Positions 1 to 8,366 of a stretch of DNA of 64,000 nucleotides are shown here, in pieces. A program made the position numbers and the translations under genes. This DNA comes from Pseudomonas saliphila. GTDB lineage: Bacteria; Pseudomonadota; Gammaproteobacteria; Pseudomonadales; Pseudomonadaceae. The notes below the pieces were generated by a model. That model made no database searches, was not told the origin of the DNA, and worked only from the letters and a program-made list of their open reading frames with translations. The DNA is taken from positions 1 through 64,000 of the forward strand of contig NZ_VTVA01000016.1 in assembly GCF_008638345.1 (NCBI RefSeq). The letters run 5' to 3'. Every line of letters starts with the position of its first letter. Positions within the stretch are counted from its first letter, which is position 1.

Positions 1-103
1 CAGTATTACTCCGGCGGTGACACAGTACTCAGGGATTGAAGCCGCTCAAGCACTATCGATTATGATCAGTCATCTCTCCTGTCGAAGATTCAAGGGTTAA
101 GCC

Positions 104-697
104 GTGCCAGACGAACACTCGCCACTTCTTGTGGTTGATCTTGAAGCAACCTGCTGGGAGTCAGCAACGCCAGAGGGTGAGCCGCAGAGCATCCACAACA
201 TGGAAATTATCGAGATTGGCTGCGTGCTGACCAATCGACTTGGCGCTGTTCTTGATTCGCGCTCTTTCATTGTCCGGCCTGTACGCCAACCGATCCTCAG
301 CGTGTTCTGCACCGAATTAACCAATATTACCCAAGCCATGGTTGATAGCGCCCCGACGCTACCAAATGCCATCGCGCAAATGGATACATGGTTGGACGAC
401 ACCGGACCAGACTTACTCTGGTGCAGTTGGGGCAACTACGACCTGAATCACCTTAAAGCTCAGTGCACCCTCGATAACGCCGATTCCAGGCTGCTGCACC
501 TTTCGCACCTCAATTTAAAAAAGCTCTGGCGACTCACAACAAAGCAGCGCAAGAAAACCAGCCTTGCCAGCGCCCTTGCTTACCACGGACTGACGTTTGA
601 CGGTCAGCCACACCGGGGCATAGATGATGCTAGGAACATCGCACGGTTGCTGCCGTTTCTAAATTGGTCGCTGGCGGACGATCTGGATGAAAACTGA
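104..697 (+). CDS. DEDDh-family 3'-5' exonuclease
   Basis: A 197-residue protein of the DnaQ/ERI1-like (KapD-like) DEDDh exonuclease superfamily, predicted to remove nucleotides from 3' ends of RNA or DNA with two metal ions. Visible motifs are Exo I near residues 11-16 (VDLEATCW, with the D-x-E pair), Exo II near residue 110 (WGNYDLNHLK) and Exo III near residues 168-180 (HRGIDDARN, giving the catalytic H and D). The start is GTG at 104 with an AAGGG purine tract just upstream. It overlaps the next gene by 11 bases and is the first gene of a three-gene cassette of end-processing hydrolases. Its substrate (RNA or DNA) cannot be told from sequence. Family assignment is firm; the role in this cassette is inferred. 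Confidence 0.85.
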   Translation: MPDEHSPLLVVDLEATCWESATPEGEPQSIHNMEIIEIGCVLTNRLGAVLDSRSFIVRPVRQPILSVFCTELTNITQAMVDSAPTLPNAIAQMDTWLDDTGPDLLWCSWGNYDLNHLKAQCTLDNADSRLLHLSHLNLKKLWRLTTKQRKKTSLASALAYHGLTFDGQPHRGIDDARNIARLLPFLNWSLADDLDEN

Positions 698-1202
698 GAT
701 ACTCATTTTTCTCGACTATGACGGGGTCCTGCACCCGGATGCCGTATACCGCCGTTTGAATGGGCACATTGAGCTAAGAGCTCCGGGCGAGCTGTTCATG
801 TGGGCGCCGGTACTTATTGAAGCTCTGGCCCCGTATCCCGACTTGAGCATTGTCCTGTCCACCAGCTGGGTACGAGAATTGGGGTTTCGTCGAGCATTAG
901 CCTTTTTGCCTGCTCACCTCGCGGAAAGGGTTATTGGTGGCACCTGGCATTCAGCGATGAGCACAACCACCGATGGCATCATTGAGTGGGATCAGCAATC
1001 TCGTTACGACCAGATTTCTGCGCACCTCAACCGGCAAACCGTTGCTATGCCCTGGCTGGCTATCGATGATGACGCTGTCGGATGGCCCTCTGGCCAACAT
1101 CAAAGCCTTGTGCATACAGATCCGATGCTTGGGCTTTCATCAACTGAAACCCAGCTACGGCTGCAGGAGAAGTTGAGGGCTCTTAATGTGAGAAACCCAT
1201 GA
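687..1202 (+). CDS. HAD-like phosphatase domain protein
   Basis: A 171-residue single-domain HAD-superfamily hydrolase. Motif I is near residues 9-13 (DYDGV: nucleophile aspartate and general acid two residues later). Motif II is the LSTSW segment near residue 57. The acidic motif IV is AIDDDAVGW near residue 125. No cap domain or signal peptide is seen, so it should act in the cytoplasm on phosphomonoesters, possibly nucleic-acid or nucleotide ends given its partners. The ATG lies inside the end of the exonuclease gene, and its TGA overlaps the next ATG (ATGA). This indicates translational coupling of all three genes. The exact substrate is unknown. Confidence 0.75.
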   Translation: MKTEILIFLDYDGVLHPDAVYRRLNGHIELRAPGELFMWAPVLIEALAPYPDLSIVLSTSWVRELGFRRALAFLPAHLAERVIGGTWHSAMSTTTDGIIEWDQQSRYDQISAHLNRQTVAMPWLAIDDDAVGWPSGQHQSLVHTDPMLGLSSTETQLRLQEKLRALNVRNP

Positions 1203-1858
1203 AGCTAGTATGCATATCCGACACCCATAGCATGCACAGCAGCATCCGGGACATTCCAGATGGCGATGTCCTTATTCACGCAGGAGACAGTCTTGGCCAA
1301 GGCACACTGGACGATGTTCATGAGCTAAATGATTGGCTGGGCACACTGCCTCACAAGCACAAGATCGTCATTGCCGGCAACCATGACTGGGCCTTTCAAG
1401 ACAGCCCAGAGCTGGTCCGCGACGCACTCAGCAACGCGATTTACCTGGAAGATAGCGGTGTTGAGATTGAGGGCGTGAGGTTTTGGGGTTCGCCCTGGAC
1501 ACCCGTCTTTTGGAATTGGGCCTTTATGCTGGACCGGGGGCAACCGCTTTATGATGCCTGGGCACTCATCCCTGACGACACTGATGTTCTTATTACCCAT
1601 GGGCCACCACAGGGTATTGGCGATGAAGTCGAGCTGGGACTTGGGTTTAGAAATGTAGGATGTCTTGACCTTCTGGAGCGGATTGACCGTCTTTCCTTAA
1701 AAGCTCATATATTTGGACATATTCATGAAGGTTACGGCGTTTACCAGCGGGGAGCGCTAAGCCTGGTCAATGCGAGTACCTGTAATGAGCGATACGAGCC
1801 AAATAATCCACCGATAGTGTTGGAGCTCGAGCTTGGTGAAAAGCCATCGCCTGTCTGA
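1199..1858 (+). CDS. Calcineurin-like metallophosphoesterase (MPPED-like)
   Basis: A 219-residue cytoplasmic metallophosphoesterase with a complete set of dimetal motifs: ISDTH at the N terminus, HAGD near residue 28, AGNHDW near residue 59, THGPP near residue 134 and FGHIHEGYG near residue 172. Its closest recognisable relatives are MPPED/ylcX-type phosphodiesterases acting on cyclic nucleotides or nucleic-acid ends. It starts at the ATGA overlap with the HAD gene and closes the three-gene cassette. A 14-base perfect palindrome follows at 1887-1900. Combined with an exonuclease and a phosphatase, a nucleic-acid or nucleotide end-processing pathway is plausible, but that is inference. Confidence 0.85.
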   Translation: MKLVCISDTHSMHSSIRDIPDGDVLIHAGDSLGQGTLDDVHELNDWLGTLPHKHKIVIAGNHDWAFQDSPELVRDALSNAIYLEDSGVEIEGVRFWGSPWTPVFWNWAFMLDRGQPLYDAWALIPDDTDVLITHGPPQGIGDEVELGLGFRNVGCLDLLERIDRLSLKAHIFGHIHEGYGVYQRGALSLVNASTCNERYEPNNPPIVLELELGEKPSPV

Positions 1859-1886
1859 GTGCCTGATTATCGCCTATAGCGTGCTG

Positions 1887-1900
1887 CCAGCACGTGCTGG
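1887..1900. repeat. 14-bp perfect palindrome downstream of the cassette
   Basis: CCAGCACGTGCTGG is a perfect palindrome between the phosphoesterase stop and the convergent antitoxin gene. There is no T-tract, so a simple intrinsic terminator is not obvious; a protein-binding site or a weak bidirectional terminator are both possible. Confidence 0.4.
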
Positions 1901-1926
1901 ATAAACGACAGCTGGCCTCTCAGGAT

Positions 1927-2331
1927 TTACCAAAGGCCGTTGCGCAGTCGGTTAATTCGACGATAGGTTTCAACAAGCGTCAGCATACTGCCATGTGAGA
2001 TAACGTCCAACGGTGCTCGCCCATTAAAAAACTCGTTGCCATTCGGGCGCCCCATAAAGCCATAGACGTTTGCTGGATTTTTAAAAAGAGTGCGCATGGT
2101 TGCGTGTATGTTCAGCACAATGCTGATGCGCTCAAGCTGGTCACCGTCCAGCCTCGATGCGGTTGCTTCGCCCTTTGTTCGGAGCAGGGTAGCCGGGGAA
2201 ATGCGTAGCACCTGCTGGATCTGGTTACGGTTGGCTTTCCAATGCTCAAGAATAGTAACGGCCGCGCGCAAGCCAATCATGTGCTTCGCGTTCTCGCTAG
2301 GCGGACTATGTTCTTGAGCAATAACCATCAT
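1927..2331 (-). CDS. MbcA/ParS/Xre-type antitoxin-like protein (orphan)
   Basis: A protein of about 134 residues ending in a DUF2384-like segment (roughly residues 80-134), in which an NG-x-x-P-L-D-V-I pattern precedes the C terminus. This is typical of MbcA/ParS/Xre antitoxins that pair with RES-domain NAD-degrading toxins. An upstream helix-turn-helix-like region lies near residues 35-60. I chose the ATG at 2331; a longer TTG start at 2382 is possible but lacks support. No RES toxin gene is adjacent on either side, so it is either an orphan or the remains of a toxin-antitoxin pair. A small inverted repeat at 2403-2417 lies upstream and could be its operator. Confidence 0.6.
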   Translation of the reverse strand: MMVIAQEHSPPSENAKHMIGLRAAVTILEHWKANRNQIQQVLRISPATLLRTKGEATASRLDGDQLERISIVLNIHATMRTLFKNPANVYGFMGRPNGNEFFNGRAPLDVISHGSMLTLVETYRRINRLRNGLW

Positions 2332-2402
2332 GATGTACTTCAGGTTGGGTTGATTCAATTCAGTCCATAATGCTCGGCACAAGTGACGTCAATCGGCAAT
2401 GG

Positions 2403-2417
2403 TGCTATGCAATAGCA
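2403..2417. promoter_or_regulatory. Inverted repeat upstream of antitoxin gene
   Basis: TGCTAT and ATAGCA face each other across three bases, about 70 bases upstream of the orphan antitoxin start. Antitoxins of this class usually autoregulate through short palindromes, so this is a candidate operator. The assignment rests only on symmetry and position. Confidence 0.3.
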
Positions 2418-2476
2418 AGACACCAGCAAGCACACATTTGAGCGTCTGGGCCGGGCCTGTCCCAGTCAACCGCAGG

Positions 2477-3074
2477 TTACCCGCGAGCGGCTATTTCCTT
2501 GGCCTGAAGCAAAATATGCTCACGCCAGCTTACGGGTTCCAAAACTTCTACCCCGGCACCATGGCTCTTGAGCCACCAGAGCGTTTGTTGGTCATGCGCA
2601 ACCGTAAGCCTCCAGATTAAACCAACCATCCTGCTCTGAAGGCCACAGCCGTTGCTCTATGCTCAACGCTGTCTCAGATAACGTCAGCGCTATTTCTTTG
2701 CTAACCCGCGCTCGGAGTTGAACTGGCGACTGCTGAACAGGGAATCCAAAAGCACCTTGGTCGATAAATACTTGGAGATCGAACTGCGGATTTGGTCTAT
2801 ACACCGAGGCACTTGGGTTTATCGAGCGAAATCGGTGAAGGGCGAACATTAATGGCGTCTCGTATTCATTTACAGTAGCGATCAAGTAAGAAATGCTGTC
2901 TCTGTTCACCAGCCCTAATGGATGCAGCGTGTAGCTTTTTAGCTCGTTCTTGACACGATTCTGATACTCCACATCCAGTGAATATTCGCTTAGGAGGGCA
3001 TCTGTCACGCCCTCCCATACAGAAGGAGAGCCTAAAAATAGCAGCCGTAATGTGGATTCTTTTGTCCGCCTGGC
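2477..3074 (-). pseudogene. WYL-domain regulator remnant (5' truncated, frameshifted)
   Basis: The reading frame from a GTG at 3008 (open back to 3074) encodes the core of a WYL-domain transcriptional regulator. It shows the LDVEYQNR strand, the HPLGLV segment and the ALHRFRS segment typical of the ligand-sensing domain. The frame breaks near 2610 because of one extra G. Shifted by one base, it continues with LTVAHDQQTLWWLKSHGAG and ends at a TAA at 2477-2479, which is the expected C-terminal part of this family. The N-terminal DNA-binding half is missing: a TGA closes the frame at 3075 and the next antitoxin gene occupies the space. WYL regulators often control defence genes, so this looks like debris of an earlier defence locus. 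Confidence 0.75.
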
Positions 3075-3093
3075 TCAGGCAATTCAAGGTAGG

Positions 3094-3555
3094 TCATGCC
3101 GCATGTCCCCACTCGATTGAGCGAAGGGTGCGCCGAACTTGCCTCGCACCTAGCTCCGTATCGCACAAGGTGAAGGGATTCGCTCCGCCCAACGCATTAT
3201 TAGGAGTTGATAGCCAATGCGCAGCCCGTTCCTCGCTCTCAAATAAGTCACGCGCCAATCGGGCTATCTGCAACAATCGAACTACGCGTTCTGAAGCCAC
3301 AGCATCCAGCAGTTTGCCGTCCTTTAGTCTCCGATTGACCGTCGATATAGACACATTCAATGCGCTGCACAAGACTTGGCGATTGACGTTGAGAGCCGCC
3401 GCGGCCATCCGGATCGTCGCCGAAGGCAGCCCTGTCCGTATGATTGCTATGTGCTCGGCTTCTCTGAGTTTCGCCAAGCTTTCTGCTGTCTGCCAAAAGC
3501 CGACCTTCAATTGATTGGCAGGAACCCTATTGAGAGACTCCGAGATATCAATCAT
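3094..3555 (-). CDS. MbcA/ParS/Xre-type antitoxin with HTH (orphan)
   Basis: A 153-residue protein with a helix-turn-helix-like centre (ALNVNRQVLCSALNVSISTV, about residues 55-75) and a C-terminal DUF2384-type toxin-binding region (FESEERAAHWLSTPNNALGG, about residues 105-125). This is the classic layout of Xre/ParS antitoxins of RES toxins. The ATG at 3555 follows a GGGAG ribosome-binding site. Immediately downstream, where the toxin is normally found with an overlapping start, there is only WYL debris. The toxin therefore appears to have been lost. The gene is divergent from the Wadjet operon with about 180 bases between them, so it could in principle influence that promoter. Confidence 0.75.
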   Translation of the reverse strand: MIDISESLNRVPANQLKVGFWQTAESLAKLREAEHIAIIRTGLPSATIRMAAAALNVNRQVLCSALNVSISTVNRRLKDGKLLDAVASERVVRLLQIARLARDLFESEERAAHWLSTPNNALGGANPFTLCDTELGARQVRRTLRSIEWGHAA

Positions 3556-3737
3556 TGACAACTCCCACTCAGGTTATTGATACAAACAAGATAGGCGATT
3601 TTCTGGCAGCACTCTATCTCATGTGTTGCACTTGGTCCCTGAGACCGCCCTGCAGAATCACATGCAATTAGTGCACAATGCAGCTATGGATAACACTCGC
3701 AGAAATCACAACGCCACACATGGAAGGCAAGGCTAAG

Positions 3738-5000
3738 GTGACCACTACTCCCCGCTCATTGGTCCATTCACTTTATACACACTGGGACGCCGTGGAGATC
3801 CTGATGCGGCTATCACGCGAATTTGCCGTGCTGACCAGCGATCAGGTATTGAACAGCATCGCCAGGGTGTCTGCACAAGCTGATGTTGAAGCGCAGGGTG
3901 CTGTGCTGCGTGCGCTGGTCAACGCCAATATTTTGCAAACTCTACCGCGCAGTAGTGATCTTCAGCTAAACGCCTATGTGTTGGAGTTCGTGCGGGGCCT
4001 CACCCGCGAGCACGAACTCGGTCTGGCTGCTGTGCTGCAGGCACGAGTCATCGCCATCCGCGAGGCCACCGAGGTACTCAACGAGGGGATGGCGGAAGCA
4101 GACATGGACCGCGTGCGCTCCGCCGCCAACAAGCTCGCTGAACTCTTTCGCCAGATCAGCCTGCAGCTTGATCAGGACCGACACGCACTCCTTGAGCTGA
4201 CCGAAAACGCCAAAAGCGCCGATAGCAGTATGCCGATCAGCCAGCGCTACCGCCGTGTACTGGAAGCCTATGATCAGTATGTGGAACCAATGAACCAGAT
4301 GATGGACACCGGCCCGCAGGGCACCTTCTATCATTACCTGGAGGACGCGGAGCACGCCCTCGATTTGGGGCTGGAAAGGCTCTCGGTACAAGGCGTGCTT
4401 TATTCGCATCGCCTGCAATTGCGTCAGGTAGCACATCAAGCCAAAGAGCTGCGGCGCTTTGGTCGACTGGTCGCACAACAGTGTGCCGACACTCTGCTGC
4501 CCTTGCGCGAAGAGCTACGTCAACACAATGTGCTGAGTAGCGCGATCAGTCTGCTGCTGGGCCAGGTTCGCAAGCGTGGGCTGCGGCGTGCTCTGTCTCG
4601 CCATACCGACAATACGGCACTCCCCGTCTGGCGCAACGAGCGCGGCTTTAAGCTGCAGCTAGGCGACGAAGTGCGCATGGTCATGGCTGCCGCACGAGCC
4701 TACCAACCGCAGGCCGTGGCTTTTCCACAGGACGAGCCCGGTGAGGCCATGCAGTTGCTGGAGCACGTCGACGAAGCTGCTATTCGTGCACACCTGGCCC
4801 GAAGCCTGCCGGTGGAAGACCTGCTCGACTGGCTGAACAGCCATTACGCTGACCTACAGGATGCCACCCTGCTGCGTCTGTTCCATGACCTGCAACACGA
4901 ACCAGACTGGCAGTTCGAGCCGGCAGCGCACCCCGTAAAAACCCGTCTACAGACAATCCGTGTGTTGCACCACCCCCACCGTGTGAGTACGCCAGAATGA
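3738..5000 (+). CDS. jetA: Wadjet JetA (kleisin-like subunit, MksF-type)
   Basis: A subunit of about 420 residues, all-helical and rich in winged-helix-like and coiled segments, matching JetA/MksF kleisins in size and in its N terminus (TTTPRSLVHSLYTHWDAVE). The kleisin bridges the heads of the SMC-like JetC dimer in the anti-plasmid complex. I place the start at GTG 3738, preceded by GGAAGG. ATGs at 3678 and 3720 are in frame but lack a ribosome-binding site. The stop overlaps the jetB start (ATGA at 4997). Gene order and coupling are those of a canonical Wadjet operon, which lends further weight to a fairly divergent sequence. Confidence 0.85.
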   Translation: MTTTPRSLVHSLYTHWDAVEILMRLSREFAVLTSDQVLNSIARVSAQADVEAQGAVLRALVNANILQTLPRSSDLQLNAYVLEFVRGLTREHELGLAAVLQARVIAIREATEVLNEGMAEADMDRVRSAANKLAELFRQISLQLDQDRHALLELTENAKSADSSMPISQRYRRVLEAYDQYVEPMNQMMDTGPQGTFYHYLEDAEHALDLGLERLSVQGVLYSHRLQLRQVAHQAKELRRFGRLVAQQCADTLLPLREELRQHNVLSSAISLLLGQVRKRGLRRALSRHTDNTALPVWRNERGFKLQLGDEVRMVMAAARAYQPQAVAFPQDEPGEAMQLLEHVDEAAIRAHLARSLPVEDLLDWLNSHYADLQDATLLRLFHDLQHEPDWQFEPAAHPVKTRLQTIRVLHHPHRVSTPE

Positions 5001-5611
5001 CAATTTCTCACCCTTTGACAGCCACACTGTCGCAGATGCCGGCATTGGCGGAGCTATTTCGATTGTTTCTTTCCGGCAAGCACCTGAACCGGCTGGCAGA
5101 GCCTGCGCTGTGGGCTGAACTGGAACAACAAGAAGACAGCTATACCGCCTTGTTTGTCGCGCTGGGGTTTGACCTGCGTTTGGATGCCAGAGGTTTTGCC
5201 TGGTTCCACAGCGGAGAAGCCAACAGCAACATTGGCAAAGCCAGCCGCCAGCTGGCCTTGCTTTTCATGGTGATCTTCGACGCCCAGTCCAATGCAGGCA
5301 AAGCCCTGCAACGCTTTACTGACTGGCTGATCGACAGCGACTGGCTGAGCGAAGTCTACAAGCAACAGCAAGAGCTGCTGGACGCTGAGGGCCTGCACCC
5401 TGATGCTCTTCAAGATCTGTTGGTTCGCGCCTGCAACCTGGGCTTCGCCGTGGCCGAGCCAAACGGCTGGCGACTGCTGCCTGCGGTGTGCCGCTACCTT
5501 GACCACTTCGAAGGCCTGGCACTGACCGCCAAGGACGACAGCGATGAGGCAAGCCCGGTTGCTGACGAGGATACTGCCCTTGAGATAACGGACGACGGGG
5601 AGAAGGACTGA
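4997..5611 (+). CDS. jetB: Wadjet JetB (MksE-like KITE subunit)
   Basis: A 204-residue protein in the position and size range of JetB/MksE, the KITE-type tandem winged-helix subunit that binds the kleisin and contacts DNA. The region of residues 20-115 is compatible with two winged helices; the C-terminal 30 residues are acidic and low in complexity. Both junctions are coupled: its ATG overlaps the jetA stop, and its TGA shares a base with the jetC ATG. Identification relies largely on context, as is usual for this fast-evolving subunit. Confidence 0.85.
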   Translation: MTISHPLTATLSQMPALAELFRLFLSGKHLNRLAEPALWAELEQQEDSYTALFVALGFDLRLDARGFAWFHSGEANSNIGKASRQLALLFMVIFDAQSNAGKALQRFTDWLIDSDWLSEVYKQQQELLDAEGLHPDALQDLLVRACNLGFAVAEPNGWRLLPAVCRYLDHFEGLALTAKDDSDEASPVADEDTALEITDDGEKD

Positions 5612-8364
5612 TGCAGTACGGCTTCCAACGCCTTGTCTTGCTGGGCAGTGCCGGGTACTCGCGCGCCGAGTTGCCACTGGATGGCGCTGTCTCACTGGTC
5701 GCCCCCAACAACACCGGCAAGACCAGCCTGATCAATGCCCTGCAGTTCTTGCTGATTATCGACCGGCGCCGCATGGACTTTGGTGCGCACGATGTGGAGA
5801 AGAGCCGGCGTTTCTATTTCCCCAACAACAGCGCCTATGTGCTCCTGGAAGTCACCCTGCCGGAGTCCGGAACAGTGGTACTCGGCTGCGTAGGCAAAGG
5901 GGTCAGCTTCGACTACGAATACTTTGCCTATGCCGGCCCGCTCAAGACCGAACAGTTCTGTCTGCCGGATGGCACACTGGTTGCGCAGCCTCAACTAGCC
6001 AGCCATCTGGGCAGCCACGGACGCAGGGTATTCAGCTACAGCGGAAGCGAATTCGCCGACATGGTGTACGGGGGACGCAGCCGCAAACTCACTAGCCAGC
6101 AGGACTTTTGCGTGTTCAGACTCGAGCACGCAAACGACGCCAGCGTTTTTCAGCGCGTGCTCACCCGTACACTAAGGCTGGACAAATTGCGCTCCAGCGA
6201 AGTGAAGGACTACCTCCTGCAGATATTCCGCCGTGACTTGCCAGATGCCAGCATCGATTTCAAGGCTGAGTGGGACAAGGCGTTCGCCGACCTCAACGCC
6301 GAGCGCAGCCAGTACCAAGCCGCCGTGCGCCAGCAATCCTCCTTGAGCGAACTGGAAGAGCGACAGGATGCCCGAAAGATACTGCGCGGCAAGTTGCTGT
6401 GCTGGCGTCCGCTGATTGATGCGGCGCTGGGGCAGTGGCAGCAGCATTATGAAACCCGCCGGCACACACTGCAGCATGAGCTGGTACAGTGCGATGAAGC
6501 GCTGCAGCAGTTGCGCAAGCAAGATATTCAGTCAGCAGTAGAGCAGACCCAATGCCAGCAGGAACAGGCCCAGCTGGGCCAGCAATGTGAACAATTGCAC
6601 GAACTGCAGCAACGTTTTGCCCTGATTCCCGAGCTCAGCACGCTTGAGTCGCGCCGCCGCGAACTCCAGGAACAGCGCGATGCGCTAATGGGACGTATCA
6701 GTCAGGTACAGAAACGCTCACCAGTAGCCATTGAGCGCGAGTTGGCTCGACTGGATACGGAGCTGGCCCAACTGGTCCAGGAGATACGTACCCAGGGACA
6801 GAATCTGTATCAGCAACTGGCCAGCCTGATCCCGGCAGAACAACTTGATGGACTTACCAGGCTACTGGCTAAACCGGTGCTGACCCTAGGCGCAGCGGAT
6901 TACCAGCTCGATAGCCATGCACTGGCAGTGGCGCTGGCAGGCACCGATACCGGGCAGCTCAACTTGTCCGGCCTGCGCCTGCGGCTGGAAGCCCTGCCAA
7001 CGCAGTATCAACAACGCACCTTGGAAGAACTTGACGAGCTACAACAGGACTTACAGCAGCAACAGGCTCTGCTTCGAGAGCAACTGACGACTGTCCGGGA
7101 ACTGGAAAGCGTCAAACAGCAATGCCATGCACTGGACCGAGAACTGGCAGAGCTGGATAGTGAACTACGCTATTACACACACATGCAGGACTTGCAACAC
7201 AGCAGAGCCGCGCGCCAGGATCGGCTTGAATCCCTGACGCACAGGCTCGTCGAACTCTCTGCCAGCCTGGCGCAGTCGGCAGACAGGCACCGGGCGCTGG
7301 ATCAGCAGCGTCAACAGCGAAAGCAGGATCTAGATGTCTTGCAGCAACAGCACCGGCAGATCGAACAGCGCCGCAACCAACGCATTGATCACGAAGGTTC
7401 CTTTATCTGGCTGGCCGACCTACCGCACCAGCCGTGGTTGGCACAACCCGAGTTCCCGCTGGAACAGCTGACTGAGCGCCTGAAGACCTATCTGGAGGAC
7501 TGCCGCCAGTTGCTGGATCTGGATGGACAAATTCGCCAACTGCTGGGTGAAATCCATACCGGCGGACTGACCAAATATCAATTTGTTGGCGATCAGGAGA
7601 GTGAAATCGCCCGCCTGATTGAATTTGCCCATCACTTGCCGCAAGAAGCCGAAGCCTTGGAAAAGAAAGTGCGTTCGGCGGTAGTAAACGTAGCTGCCTG
7701 CCTGCGCGAGCTGCGCGACGGGCTGCTTGCATTCAAGAGGCGCATGCGCGAGTTCAACCGCAAGATCAGCGGGCGCCAACTGTCCGATCTGGAGGTGTTT
7801 AAGATCGAACCGGAAGACGAAACCACCCTGGTCGAAGCCATCGAGTTACTGATCAATACCGCGGCCACCGTGAACAATGGAGATACCTTCGAGCTGTTCA
7901 ACCAGCAGAGTGTGCTCGACGATGACCAGCTAAACCGTGCCAAGGCCCTGCTGATCGAGGAGGGCAACGCACGTCACGGCTTGCGGGTGGCTGATCTGTT
8001 CCGCCTGCGTTTCTGGGTCGGCAAGGCGGATCGTGAGCCTGAAGGCTTTGATGACCTCGACAGTGCCGCCTCCAACGGCACCGTGCTGATGGCCAAGCTG
8101 GTGACCGGTCTGGCAATGCTGCACCTGATGCAAGATCAGCGCCGGCCCATTCAAGGCATCTGTTACCTGGACGAGGCGCTGGCTCTGGATGCCCGCAACC
8201 AGCGCAGCCTGATCGACACGGCTGCGGAGTTCGGTTTTTCGTTGATCTTTGCCTCCCCCGCGCCGCTGACCACAGTGCGCTATTGCGTCCCGATCCACCA
8301 GCGTAATGGAAGCAACCAGATCAGCCGCTTCAGTTGGCAGATCATCGAACCAGTGGAAGCCTGA
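5611..8364 (+). CDS. jetC: Wadjet JetC (SMC-like ATPase, MksB-type)
   Basis: A 917-residue SMC-like ATPase. The N-terminal head has Walker A APNNTGKTS near residues 30-38. Long glutamine- and leucine-rich coiled-coil arms lie at roughly residues 220-420 and 460-620, with a hinge-like section between. The C-terminal head carries a signature-like segment near residue 825 and Walker B YLDEALALD near residue 850. Its length is in the range of MksB-type condensins rather than full-length SMC. With JetA, JetB and JetD it should form the loop-extruding machine that recognises and cleaves small circular DNA. Coupled start with jetB; the stop is two bases before the jetD start. Confidence 0.9.
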   Translation: MQYGFQRLVLLGSAGYSRAELPLDGAVSLVAPNNTGKTSLINALQFLLIIDRRRMDFGAHDVEKSRRFYFPNNSAYVLLEVTLPESGTVVLGCVGKGVSFDYEYFAYAGPLKTEQFCLPDGTLVAQPQLASHLGSHGRRVFSYSGSEFADMVYGGRSRKLTSQQDFCVFRLEHANDASVFQRVLTRTLRLDKLRSSEVKDYLLQIFRRDLPDASIDFKAEWDKAFADLNAERSQYQAAVRQQSSLSELEERQDARKILRGKLLCWRPLIDAALGQWQQHYETRRHTLQHELVQCDEALQQLRKQDIQSAVEQTQCQQEQAQLGQQCEQLHELQQRFALIPELSTLESRRRELQEQRDALMGRISQVQKRSPVAIERELARLDTELAQLVQEIRTQGQNLYQQLASLIPAEQLDGLTRLLAKPVLTLGAADYQLDSHALAVALAGTDTGQLNLSGLRLRLEALPTQYQQRTLEELDELQQDLQQQQALLREQLTTVRELESVKQQCHALDRELAELDSELRYYTHMQDLQHSRAARQDRLESLTHRLVELSASLAQSADRHRALDQQRQQRKQDLDVLQQQHRQIEQRRNQRIDHEGSFIWLADLPHQPWLAQPEFPLEQLTERLKTYLEDCRQLLDLDGQIRQLLGEIHTGGLTKYQFVGDQESEIARLIEFAHHLPQEAEALEKKVRSAVVNVAACLRELRDGLLAFKRRMREFNRKISGRQLSDLEVFKIEPEDETTLVEAIELLINTAATVNNGDTFELFNQQSVLDDDQLNRAKALLIEEGNARHGLRVADLFRLRFWVGKADREPEGFDDLDSAASNGTVLMAKLVTGLAMLHLMQDQRRPIQGICYLDEALALDARNQRSLIDTAAEFGFSLIFASPAPLTTVRYCVPIHQRNGSNQISRFSWQIIEPVEA

Positions 8365-8366
8365 GC

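Noticed and set aside
1-39. Short open frame ending in TGA at 39, possible end of an upstream gene
   Set aside because: Only twelve codons are visible and no family resemblance can be judged.
3078-3140. Possible start of a RES toxin overlapping the second antitoxin stop
   Set aside because: The frame stops after about 21 codons and shows no RES-domain features.
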